Source: Treponema sp.
GTDB lineage: Bacteria; Spirochaetota; Spirochaetia; Treponematales; Treponemataceae
Reading direction: 5' to 3'
DNA: 64,000 nt
Assembly (NCBI GenBank): GCA_017553635.1
Contig: JAFZKN010000019.1
Span: 1-64,000, forward strand
Positions within the stretch are counted from its first letter, which is position 1, and the number at the start of each line of letters is the position of its first letter. Made by a program: the position numbers and the translations under genes. Shown in pieces: positions 42,749 to 50,776 of this stretch. The notes beneath the pieces are model-generated. The model made no database searches and was not told where the DNA came from. It was given only the letters and a program-made list of their open reading frames with translations.

Positions 42749-43960
42749 TTAAAAGAATTTTTTAAGCCACTCTGTCGCATGCCCTGCGATAAAAACTGGA
42801 AGCGTTTTATGAAATATTCTTCCTGAATAGGCTTCGTGTGCAAACGGGATAAACTTTTTCTGAGCGCATGTGCTGTTTTTGTCACACGATTTGCCGTACG
42901 AAATAATTCTTTCATAAAGCGGATCTGCTATTATTATATCAGCATTCTGTACTATTTGTTCAATATCTTCTTCCTCATCTGTCGTAAAAAAGTTCTGATT
43001 TAAAATAAGCTCATTTTTCTGTAAAAACTCCTCTTTCGAAAGGAATAAAGAAGAAAGTTTAAGGGGAGAGATTATTATTACGTCTTTAAAGTTGAATTCA
43101 TTTAAAAGACATTTTTTTAGTCCGAGTGAAATGATTCCTTCTCCGATTATGACAATTTTTTCTGAACGTGTGCCGGTTTTAGAAAGCGTTTTTGATTTAT
43201 GAAAATCTTTTCCGACCGGGCATTCTGCAATGTAAGGTGTTCCGTAAATTCCTTTTAGTGTTTCTGCAATTTTAATTCCCGCTGTGGTGACGGCAATATT
43301 TAAATCTGCGTTTTTTGCTCCGTCAATGAGTTCTTCAAGTGTGTTCCCCATTGCCCATGTGGAAAGGACTTTGTATCCGATGCTTTCGTAATATTTTTTT
43401 AACTCTTCTGCGTTCCCGTTGATAGAAAAATCAAGCGGTGTAAGACCGAGAAGATTTATTTTTTTTGCGCCGGTTTTTCGTGCGGGGTCGGATGTTATGC
43501 CGGATTGTGCATCTTTTTTGCAGAAGCGGAGTGCAAGCTCTGAAAGGCTTTCTGCGATTCCGACATCGTATGTGTTCATGCCGTTTGTGTTAAAGCCCAT
43601 GGTTTCGATTCTGGTGTGCTTTTGAATTATGCGTGCGATTCCTTTAAAGTCTGTTCCCATTATCATAGGAAGAGGACTTGAGGTTATGGCGATAAATTTT
43701 GGTTTTGATTCTTCTGCGGTTTTTATGATATCTTTAATGAGTTTTCTGTCGTTTCCCATTACAGCATCGCTTTCTGTGAGGGCAGAAATATAAACCATCG
43801 AGTCCATGTCATACCAGCGCGGTTCATCGTGTGTTGTATAAGTTGAATTGCACCCGGAAGCATCATGGATTACAGTAAGCCCTCCCAGTTCAAATAACGC
43901 AGAGGCCACTCCAAATAAATCTGATGAATAAGACGAAAGTCTGTAAGAAACTCTTTTCAT
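42749..43960 (-). CDS. Nitrogenase component-1-like protein, K-type half
   Basis: A 403-residue oxidoreductase of the nitrogenase component 1 superfamily. Only one P-cluster-type Cys is seen, Cys37 in DASGCNSTYTTHDEPRW. The position of the conserved TTC is occupied by TSSPLPMIMGTDF. A C-terminal FAHEAYSGRIFH segment resembles the NifD stretch around the cofactor-ligating His. It is related to the C-terminal half of the 874-residue gene in the same operon. With the 433-residue protein it should form a heterodimer. It starts four bases inside the end of that gene. The substrate is unknown. Confidence 0.8.
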   Translation of the reverse strand: MKRVSYRLSSYSSDLFGVASALFELGGLTVIHDASGCNSTYTTHDEPRWYDMDSMVYISALTESDAVMGNDRKLIKDIIKTAEESKPKFIAITSSPLPMIMGTDFKGIARIIQKHTRIETMGFNTNGMNTYDVGIAESLSELALRFCKKDAQSGITSDPARKTGAKKINLLGLTPLDFSINGNAEELKKYYESIGYKVLSTWAMGNTLEELIDGAKNADLNIAVTTAGIKIAETLKGIYGTPYIAECPVGKDFHKSKTLSKTGTRSEKIVIIGEGIISLGLKKCLLNEFNFKDVIIISPLKLSSLFLSKEEFLQKNELILNQNFFTTDEEEDIEQIVQNADIIIADPLYERIISYGKSCDKNSTCAQKKFIPFAHEAYSGRIFHKTLPVFIAGHATEWLKKFF

Positions 43961-45258
43961 CCTTCACATCCCCATGCCTTAACCTGAATTAAGTTCCGCA
44001 TGTCTTTTTTATTATTGTATGCATCGATAAGTAAATCGCAGAGTCTGCAGATTCCGTCAAAGCCTGACAGCTCTGAATCTTCTATAAGATTTACAAAATG
44101 TTCTGTGTTTAAAAAATATGCTGCCTTCTGGCCGATTGCAATTTTTTTATCACTGCTTTTCTTTGAAAGTGAATTTACAAAACGGCAGCGGTAATCGATT
44201 GTCGGAGAAAATTCTGTATCCGGGAAATTCTTTTTTATCCATTCAAGGTCGTCGTTTTCTTGCGGATGAATTACATCTGTATAGATTCTGAATACATTGA
44301 AATTGTTTTCAAGTAAAAAGCGTGCAAGGTTTACATGTCTGTTTGTTGCAGTATAATCTATTGCAATCGGCGTGCTTCCGATTATTTTTTTAGTCTGTTC
44401 AATTTTAGCCTTTGCATTCTGCTTTAAAACTTCTGTGTCAATCGATTGAGTAAGGTTTAATGAAGAAGAAAGAAGGGTCAGGTTCTGTTCAATTTTATCA
44501 AAGGTATAAACCTGAGGAAGATAAATAAAATTCTGGTTTAAACGCGATTTGAGTTTTGCCGCTGCAAGAGCTGCCTGCGGGAGCATGTAAATATTGCAGA
44601 AGCTTTCTGCCATTGATTTATATTCTGAATAAGTTTTACATGTGCAGATGTCTTTTATCGTGTAACCGTTTTTTTCTAAAAGTGTGTAAATCTCTGAGTC
44701 GCGGGATTTTGCGTAACAGTTTCCGATTATGTTAATCTGTTTTGGATTTTTTTCTTTCTGTTCAAGAGCTGCATAAAGCTGGCTTCGCATAAGATCATCC
44801 GGTGCAGTTTTTTTACGCATTGTCGGAGTCATGTAGCAGTCGACAAAATCAACTTTTGGAAAGCGCTCTCTTAATGTCCTGAAGACAAGATTCATGTCGC
44901 ATGCAACAAAATGGTGGATACATGTTGTGTAAAGAAGTACACATGGCGGAATGCTTTTAAGGTGATTTAAAATATCTGTAACACCGTCGATTACAAAGCC
45001 TTCCATGCTTGTGTCTACCATGTCAAAGTCTTTAATGTGAATCATCGAGTAACGGTCAAGTCCGTTAAACTCTGCGGCAGAAAGTGCAACACCGCGAAGA
45101 CAGCAGATTGCTCCGATGTAAATCTGATGCGAATTCGGAATTAACATCGAAAGATGTGCAATAGTCCACTTTCCGCGTGCAGGAGATGAATATTCAACTC
45201 CACCTGAGAAAACTTCGTTTTTATCAAGGTCTTTTGCCTTTATGATTATTCCGTTCAT
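43957..45258 (-). CDS. Nitrogenase component-1-like protein, D-type half
   Basis: A 433-residue component-1-like protein. It has the pair Cys52-Cys53 in GAICCLRG and Cys113 in LLYTTCIHHF, corresponding to two of three P-cluster Cys positions. YSSPARGKWTIAHL replaces the first ligand. The same CC/TC pattern occurs in the N-terminal half of the 874-residue protein. Three Cys here and one in the partner would suit a [4Fe-4S] cluster as in protochlorophyllide reductase rather than a full P-cluster. It overlaps the NifH-like gene by four bases. Confidence 0.8.
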   Translation of the reverse strand: MNGIIIKAKDLDKNEVFSGGVEYSSPARGKWTIAHLSMLIPNSHQIYIGAICCLRGVALSAAEFNGLDRYSMIHIKDFDMVDTSMEGFVIDGVTDILNHLKSIPPCVLLYTTCIHHFVACDMNLVFRTLRERFPKVDFVDCYMTPTMRKKTAPDDLMRSQLYAALEQKEKNPKQINIIGNCYAKSRDSEIYTLLEKNGYTIKDICTCKTYSEYKSMAESFCNIYMLPQAALAAAKLKSRLNQNFIYLPQVYTFDKIEQNLTLLSSSLNLTQSIDTEVLKQNAKAKIEQTKKIIGSTPIAIDYTATNRHVNLARFLLENNFNVFRIYTDVIHPQENDDLEWIKKNFPDTEFSPTIDYRCRFVNSLSKKSSDKKIAIGQKAAYFLNTEHFVNLIEDSELSGFDGICRLCDLLIDAYNNKKDMRNLIQVKAWGCEG

Positions 45259-46010
45259 TTTTTTGTATGCTCAAGAACTGCTTTTGAAAGTTCAATATAT
45301 TCTTTTGCCATGTCGCTTTCCGGGAATGCTTCGATAACAGTTTTGTGAAGCGCTTCTGCCTCGCGGACTGTCTGACTGAATGTAAGCTTTCCTACAACAG
45401 GGGCTCCGGTATCTTCTGAAAGCTTTAAAATTTTTGCATCTTCCTCAGGAACATTTCTCCGATTTAAAATTATTCCACCGAGTGTCGCATAACCTCGGTC
45501 TTTAAAATTTTCGATTGCAAGAGCGATGTTCATTGCAGCATAAATTGCCATTGCTTCTCCGCTTGTTACGACAAATACTTTATCTGCATAGCCGTCTCTC
45601 ATCGGCATCGAAAAGCCGCCGCATACAACATCACCGAGTACGTCATAAAAAACTACATCCGGTTTATAAACTTCGTATGCTTTTTTTTCTTCAAGAAGCT
45701 CGAGGGCGTTTATGATTCCGCGTCCTGCACAGCCAAGACCCGGGGTAGGGCCTCCGGCTTCTACACACAGAACGCCGCCATCGCCTGTGGTTATCATTTC
45801 ATCTAATGATATATCCTGATTTTTTCTTCTGATTAAATCAAGAATTGTTTCGATTCTTTTTCCGCCTGTGAGATTGGCAGTTGAATCTGCTTTAGGGTCG
45901 CACCCAATCTGAAGAACTTTATATCCCTGAGAAGCGAGGGCGCGTGACATGTTTGAAACGGTTGTTGATTTTCCGATTCCGCCTTTTCCATATACTGCAA
46001 TTTTTAACAT
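45255..46010 (-). CDS. NifH-like ATP-dependent reductase
   Basis: A 251-residue NifH/BchL/CfbC-type iron protein. It has the P-loop GKGGIGKST (residues 8-16), switch I DPKADST, Cys94 in GLGCAGRG and Cys130 in GDVVCGGF, which bind the inter-subunit [4Fe-4S]. Arg97 matches the ADP-ribosylation site and switch II is DVLGD. It lacks the longer C-terminal part of true NifH (about 290 residues). It probably delivers ATP-driven electrons to the component-1-like pair encoded directly downstream. It is not a canonical nitrogenase reductase. Confidence 0.93.
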   Translation of the reverse strand: MLKIAVYGKGGIGKSTTVSNMSRALASQGYKVLQIGCDPKADSTANLTGGKRIETILDLIRRKNQDISLDEMITTGDGGVLCVEAGGPTPGLGCAGRGIINALELLEEKKAYEVYKPDVVFYDVLGDVVCGGFSMPMRDGYADKVFVVTSGEAMAIYAAMNIALAIENFKDRGYATLGGIILNRRNVPEEDAKILKLSEDTGAPVVGKLTFSQTVREAEALHKTVIEAFPESDMAKEYIELSKAVLEHTKK

Positions 46011-46084
46011 TAAAGTCTCCTGTAAAATTATCTTCTGTAATGTCAGCCGATAAAGGTCATTTTGTTTTATTGTGCGTGCATTAA

Positions 46085-47128
46085 CTAACAGATTCTGGGA
46101 AGAAGCTCGCCGCCCGGAGGTGGAAGCATTGTTTTACTTCCGATTTCTGTTTCTACGATTACGCGTCCAGGGTTTTCTGAAACTACTTCTCCAATGATGC
46201 ATGAATCTTCTGTGTATTTCTGTTTTTTAAGTGAAGCTAAAATATTTTCTGCATTTTCTTTTGGTGCAAAAATAACAAGACGGCCTTCGCATGCAAGATA
46301 AAGAGGTTCAAGTCCGAGCATTCCGCAGACTCCTTTTACTTCAGGACTTACTGGAACTTTGTCCTGAAAAAGCTTGATGCCGGTTTTACTCTGTTCTGCA
46401 ATTTCGTAGAGTACTGTTCCGACACCGCCGCGTGTTGCATCTCTTATAACGTGAACATCCTTTGTGTCGTTTAAAAGTCCTAAGACGCTGTTGCACAATG
46501 GAGCGCAGTCGCTTTTTACATCTGCGTTAATTCCAAATTCGTTGCGTTCAATTAAAATGCAGCATCCGTGCTGACCGATGTTTCCTGTTACGATAACTGC
46601 ATCTCCTGGCTTTGCAAGTGAACCGCCTGTTTTTACTCCATTGAGTCTTAAGCCTACACCTGTTGTTGTAATAAAGATTCCATCGACCTGACCTTTACCT
46701 GCAACCTTTGTATCGCCTGCAATAATCTGAACGCCGGCTTCTTTTGCTGTTTTTCCCATTGCTTCTGCGATTTTTTCGAGCTTGGCAAATGGGAAGCCTT
46801 CTTCGATTACGAATGCGCATGTAAGGTAAAGAGGCTTTGCTCCCATGCATGCAAGGTCGTTTACAGTTCCGCAGATAGAAAGCTTTCCGATGTTGCCGCC
46901 GTTAAACTCCTGGGGAGAAACTATAAAGCCGTCTGTTGTCATTACAAGATCTGCATTACCCTGTGCTGCACTGTCACCGTTATTAAAATCTGCTGGCGGA
47001 AATTTTACAACCGCAGCATCATCTTCGGTTAAGTTTTCATTTGCAAAATATTTTTTAAACAGCCCGCCGATTAAATCAGAAGTCTGTCTTCCGCCGGCTC
47101 CGTGTGCTAAAGTAATAAATTCATCCAT
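46085..47128 (-). CDS. hypE: Hydrogenase maturation protein HypE
   Basis: A 347-residue HypE. LAHGAGGRQTSDLI at the N terminus, TRGGVGTVLYEIAEQ and ATP-binding AIR-synthase-like motifs are followed by the C-terminal PRIC. The terminal Cys carries the carbamoyl group that is dehydrated to thiocyanate. Complete and active-looking. It lies 32 bp after hypD and 74 bp before the NifH-like gene. Confidence 0.96.
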   Translation of the reverse strand: MDEFITLAHGAGGRQTSDLIGGLFKKYFANENLTEDDAAVVKFPPADFNNGDSAAQGNADLVMTTDGFIVSPQEFNGGNIGKLSICGTVNDLACMGAKPLYLTCAFVIEEGFPFAKLEKIAEAMGKTAKEAGVQIIAGDTKVAGKGQVDGIFITTTGVGLRLNGVKTGGSLAKPGDAVIVTGNIGQHGCCILIERNEFGINADVKSDCAPLCNSVLGLLNDTKDVHVIRDATRGGVGTVLYEIAEQSKTGIKLFQDKVPVSPEVKGVCGMLGLEPLYLACEGRLVIFAPKENAENILASLKKQKYTEDSCIIGEVVSENPGRVIVETEIGSKTMLPPPGGELLPRIC

Positions 47129-47160
47129 AATAATTCTCCATATAGTTTTTAAAATTGAAT

Positions 47161-48204
47161 TTACAAAATGTTATATTTATAGAATGCACTGCATGAACCT
47201 TCTCCAGAAACCATGCATGCTCCAATAGGATGTTCTGGCGTGCAGTTTTTTCCAAAGCACGGACATTCATCCGGCCTGCATTTTCCCTGAAGGATTTCTC
47301 CGCAGCGGCATGCAGGATTCTGTTTGCCTTCGATTTTCCTTAAATTAAATTTTTTTCTTGCATCGTATTGTGCATACCTGTCATTTAATTCAAGCCCTGA
47401 ATCTTTTATTATTCCAAGTCCGCGCCATTCTGCATCGCAGCTTTTCATTGTGTCTTTAATTATTTTTAGTGCCGCAGGATTTCCTTCTGGTTTTACGACA
47501 GAAGGGTAGCAGTTTAGTGAAAAAGGTTTTCCTTTTTCGAGGTTTTCGATAATCGTAGCAATTGCAGTTAAAATTTCCTGACTTGTAAAGCCGCATACAA
47601 CTCCGGAAATGCCCTGACCTTTAAGCTTTTCGTAAAGTGAAGTTCCTGTAATTACACTTACATGTCCCGGATATAAAAATGCATCTGCAGAATCTTTTAA
47701 AACTGAATATGCATTATCCATTGTTTTGTTTGCAGTTAAAATTGAATAATTTTTAAGTCCCTTGTTGTACGCGTGAACAACACTCAATGCATTTGCAGGA
47801 ACTGTTGTTTCAAAGCCTACAGAAAGAAAAACAACCTGTTCTTCCGGATGTTCTTCTGCATAAATTTCTGCATCAAGAGGTGAATAAACAACATTTATCT
47901 TTGCACCTTTTGCACGTGCTCCAGCAAGACTCATTTCGCTTCCTGGAACTCTTACTAAATCTCCGAAGGTTGTAATCGTGCAGTTGTTTTCAAGCGCAAG
48001 AGCGATTGCTTCGTCTATGAAGCTGTTTGGTGTAACGCAGACAGGACAGCCTGGTCCTGAAATTAAAGTTATGTTAGATGGAAGAATGTTTCTTATTCCC
48101 TGTTTAAAAATTTCGTGAGTATGAGTTCCGCATACTTCCATAATTTTAATCTGAGCTCCAGAATAATTCTGAATGTAAGAGGTTAATTCTTTAATATCTT
48201 TCAT
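47161..48204 (-). CDS. hypD: Hydrogenase maturation protein HypD
   Basis: A 347-residue HypD with MEVCGTHTHE, SGPGCPVCVTP, FGDLVRVPGS and a C-terminal [4Fe-4S] Cys set (CRCGEILQGKCRPDECPC... and NCTPEHPIGACMVSGEGSCSAF). HypD with HypC holds the Fe(CN)2CO unit while cyanide ligands from HypE are added. All Cys positions appear present. It is 11 bp from hypC. Confidence 0.96.
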   Translation of the reverse strand: MKDIKELTSYIQNYSGAQIKIMEVCGTHTHEIFKQGIRNILPSNITLISGPGCPVCVTPNSFIDEAIALALENNCTITTFGDLVRVPGSEMSLAGARAKGAKINVVYSPLDAEIYAEEHPEEQVVFLSVGFETTVPANALSVVHAYNKGLKNYSILTANKTMDNAYSVLKDSADAFLYPGHVSVITGTSLYEKLKGQGISGVVCGFTSQEILTAIATIIENLEKGKPFSLNCYPSVVKPEGNPAALKIIKDTMKSCDAEWRGLGIIKDSGLELNDRYAQYDARKKFNLRKIEGKQNPACRCGEILQGKCRPDECPCFGKNCTPEHPIGACMVSGEGSCSAFYKYNIL

Positions 48205-48215
48205 GACTTATTCCT

Positions 48216-48398
48216 TTAGTTTTCTTCTTCCGGTTTGTCAATTTTTGCAATTGCAATTCCTGCGTGAACCATTACGTAATCACCCGGTTCGAGATTTTCT
48301 ACAAGCTCTGCACTTACGCTTCTTGTAGCGCCCGAAGCGTCAATTACAGCCATTCCGCCTTCGACTTTCTTTACTTTCGCTGCCAATCCTACACACAT
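48216..48398 (-). CDS. hypC: Hydrogenase maturation chaperone HypC
   Basis: A 60-residue HypC/HupF. The essential N-terminal MCVG (Cys2) and the beta-barrel pattern EPGDYVMVHAGIAIAKI are present. It would carry the Fe(CN)2CO precursor to a target enzyme. Normally that is the [NiFe]-hydrogenase large subunit, which is absent from this window. The gene overlaps hypF by ten bases. Confidence 0.95.
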   Translation of the reverse strand: MCVGLAAKVKKVEGGMAVIDASGATRSVSAELVENLEPGDYVMVHAGIAIAKIDKPEEEN

Positions 48399-50776
48399 AA
48401 TGACCTCCCGATAACGGCCTGACCAAGACAGATGCCTCCGTCGTTTGCCGGTATCATAGAATGAATTAAAATATTAAAATTATTTTCTTTAAGTTCTTTT
48501 TCTGTAAGTTTAAGAAGAAGTGTATTCTGCATGACTCCTCCTGTTAGTGCAACCGTGTTAATTCCTGTTTTATCCTTTGCAATTTTGCACGATTGACAAA
48601 TCATTTTTGCAAAAATTTTATGGAATAAATATGAAAGTATTTTTGAATCAAACCCTTCAAGCTTTTTATCTGCGATAAAGTGTATTAATAAATCTGTTTT
48701 GAGTGTAAAAAAGTTTTCTTTAAGCTGAACAAAAGAAGATCCGGCTTTGGCTTTAAACTCATCGTAAAGGGTTTCGATTAATTTTAAATTCTCGCTTGAA
48801 ATATTTTCGTCATCATCAAAAAGTTTTTCTGCTTCAAATTCAAGACAGCATGAAGCTTCTCCTTCGTAAGTAGAAGCATTTCTTATTCCAAGAATTGCAG
48901 AAGCTGCATCAAAAATTCTTCCAGAGCTTGTAGAAGTAACGCCGTTTATTTTCTTTTCTTTAAGTGTTTTTATTACATTAAATTCCTGCTCAGAACACAG
49001 ATTTAGCTTTGAATATTTTTCTGCATTGTCCGATAAAATTGAACATGCAATTCTCCAGCCTTCTTTAGAAGAAAAATCTCCTCCTGCCTGGAAGAACGGT
49101 TCAACAGAACCAAGGCGTTCAAAATCCTTTGTGCTGCATAAAAGAATTTCACCGCCCCAGATTGTGCCGTCTGTTCCAAAGCCCGTTCCGTCAAATGAAA
49201 CTCCGATTACTTTATCAGAATATGAGTTTTCTGCCATGCACGATACTACATGAGCAAAATGATGCTGAACCTTATAAAGCGGAATGTTAAATTTTGTCGA
49301 AAGTCCTTCTGCAAGTATTGTTGAATTGTATTTGGGATGTAAATCGCAGACGATGGCATCAGGTTTTATTTCTAAAAGCTCAGAAAAAAGCTCTATTTCA
49401 TCTTTTAATGTATCAACACTTCTTATGTCTGCAAGGTCTCCGATATAAGGTGAAGTATAAAATAAATCATTTTGAGATATGCAGAATGTGTTTTTAAGCT
49501 CCCCGCCGATTGCAAGAATGTTTTTTGAGCGTTCTGATTTTAAATCTGAGCTGTCATTTGAGTTCTGTTCAGCATGGGAAGAAAAAATAAATGGAAGGGG
49601 AGAATAACCGCGTGAACGGCGAATCATGTATGGCCTGTTATTGTAAAAGTTCATGACAGAATCATCTGCACGCATTCGTATGTTTCTGTTGTTCGAAAGA
49701 ATTGCATCGCACATCGAAAGAAGATATGCACATGCTTCTTCGTCATTGTGACAGATTGGGGCGCCGCTTGGGTTTGCGCTTGTCATTACAAAATAATTAG
49801 AAAGCGAAAGCCCGTCAGGGTAATCAAACAGCAGAATCTGAACCGGCGCATACGGAATCATGATTCCGACATTTGGATTATCCGGTGCAACAGAAGGCGC
49901 TAAAGTACACCCGCTTTTTTTCTTTAAAAGTAAAATCGGTTTTTGAGGACTGTCGAGAACTGATTCCTGTTCAGGAGAAAGGGTGCACTGGGCTTTAACA
50001 CAGGAAATGTTTTTTGCCATGACAGCAAAAGGCTTTTGTGGCCTGTGTTTAAGCTCGCGAAGCCGTTTAACTGCATTTTCATCGGTTGCATCACAGCAAA
50101 GATGAAAGCCACCGATTCCTTTTATTGCAATTATCTTTCCTTCTGAAATTAATTTTCTTGAATAAGAAATTGCATCACTTCCTGTTACGGTTTTCCTTCC
50201 GTCCTTATTGATTATGTAAAGCTCAGGTCCGCATCTGTTGCAGCAGACAGGCTGTGCATGATAGCGGCGTGTTTCTTCGTGAGTGTATTCATATTCGCAT
50301 TCAGGACACATAGGAAAATCCTTCATGCTTGTTCTTACTCTGTCATAAGGCATGGAATTTAAAATCGTAAGGCGCGGTCCGCATGCAGTGCAGTTTATAA
50401 ATGGATGTAAATATCTTCTGTCGTTTTTATCAAGAAGCTCTTTTTTGCATTTATCACATATTGCAATGTCGGGTGAAACAAAAATATCGCCTTTAACCTT
50501 CTGGCTTTCGATGATTTTAAAGTCTGAAAAATTTTTAAGCTCTGTTTTTGAATCCTGAATTTTTAAAATTACTGAACGCTCAGGAGAATCGTTTTTTAGT
50601 TTTTCGAGAAAGAGATCTATTTTTTCTTTATCCTGTTCAATGTAGATTTCGACATAAGGACCTTTATTGCAGACACTTCCGCATGCGCCGACAGAAGATG
50701 CAATTCGTGAGATAAACGGTCTGAAGCCTACACCCTGGACAATTCCGTAAACGCGGATTAAATGACACTCTTTCAT
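48389..50776 (-). CDS. hypF: Carbamoyltransferase HypF
   Basis: A 795-residue HypF with all four domains. They are acylphosphatase (RVYGIVQGVGFRPFI), two zinc-finger motifs (CDKCKKELL... and CPECEYEYTH), YrdC-like (GGFHLCCDATDE, RPQKPFAVMAK) and Kae1/TobZ-like (VQHHFAHVVSCMAEN, ALTGGVMQN). It makes HypE thiocarbamate from carbamoyl phosphate. The start overlaps the end of the 874-residue component-1-like gene by four bases, so the two are translationally coupled. Confidence 0.96.
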   Translation of the reverse strand: MKECHLIRVYGIVQGVGFRPFISRIASSVGACGSVCNKGPYVEIYIEQDKEKIDLFLEKLKNDSPERSVILKIQDSKTELKNFSDFKIIESQKVKGDIFVSPDIAICDKCKKELLDKNDRRYLHPFINCTACGPRLTILNSMPYDRVRTSMKDFPMCPECEYEYTHEETRRYHAQPVCCNRCGPELYIINKDGRKTVTGSDAISYSRKLISEGKIIAIKGIGGFHLCCDATDENAVKRLRELKHRPQKPFAVMAKNISCVKAQCTLSPEQESVLDSPQKPILLLKKKSGCTLAPSVAPDNPNVGIMIPYAPVQILLFDYPDGLSLSNYFVMTSANPSGAPICHNDEEACAYLLSMCDAILSNNRNIRMRADDSVMNFYNNRPYMIRRSRGYSPLPFIFSSHAEQNSNDSSDLKSERSKNILAIGGELKNTFCISQNDLFYTSPYIGDLADIRSVDTLKDEIELFSELLEIKPDAIVCDLHPKYNSTILAEGLSTKFNIPLYKVQHHFAHVVSCMAENSYSDKVIGVSFDGTGFGTDGTIWGGEILLCSTKDFERLGSVEPFFQAGGDFSSKEGWRIACSILSDNAEKYSKLNLCSEQEFNVIKTLKEKKINGVTSTSSGRIFDAASAILGIRNASTYEGEASCCLEFEAEKLFDDDENISSENLKLIETLYDEFKAKAGSSFVQLKENFFTLKTDLLIHFIADKKLEGFDSKILSYLFHKIFAKMICQSCKIAKDKTGINTVALTGGVMQNTLLLKLTEKELKENNFNILIHSMIPANDGGICLGQAVIGRSLCV

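Noticed and set aside
42749..46010. Canonical nitrogen-fixation nifHDK
   Set aside because: The NifH-like protein is short (251 aa), the D/K-like proteins lack most P-cluster cysteines, and no nifB, nifE/nifN or nifV gene is present. Nitrogen fixation is not supported.
46085..50776. Ordinary [NiFe]-hydrogenase maturation operon
   Set aside because: No large or small hydrogenase subunit, hypA, hypB or maturation protease is in the window, and the hyp genes are interleaved with nitrogenase-like genes.
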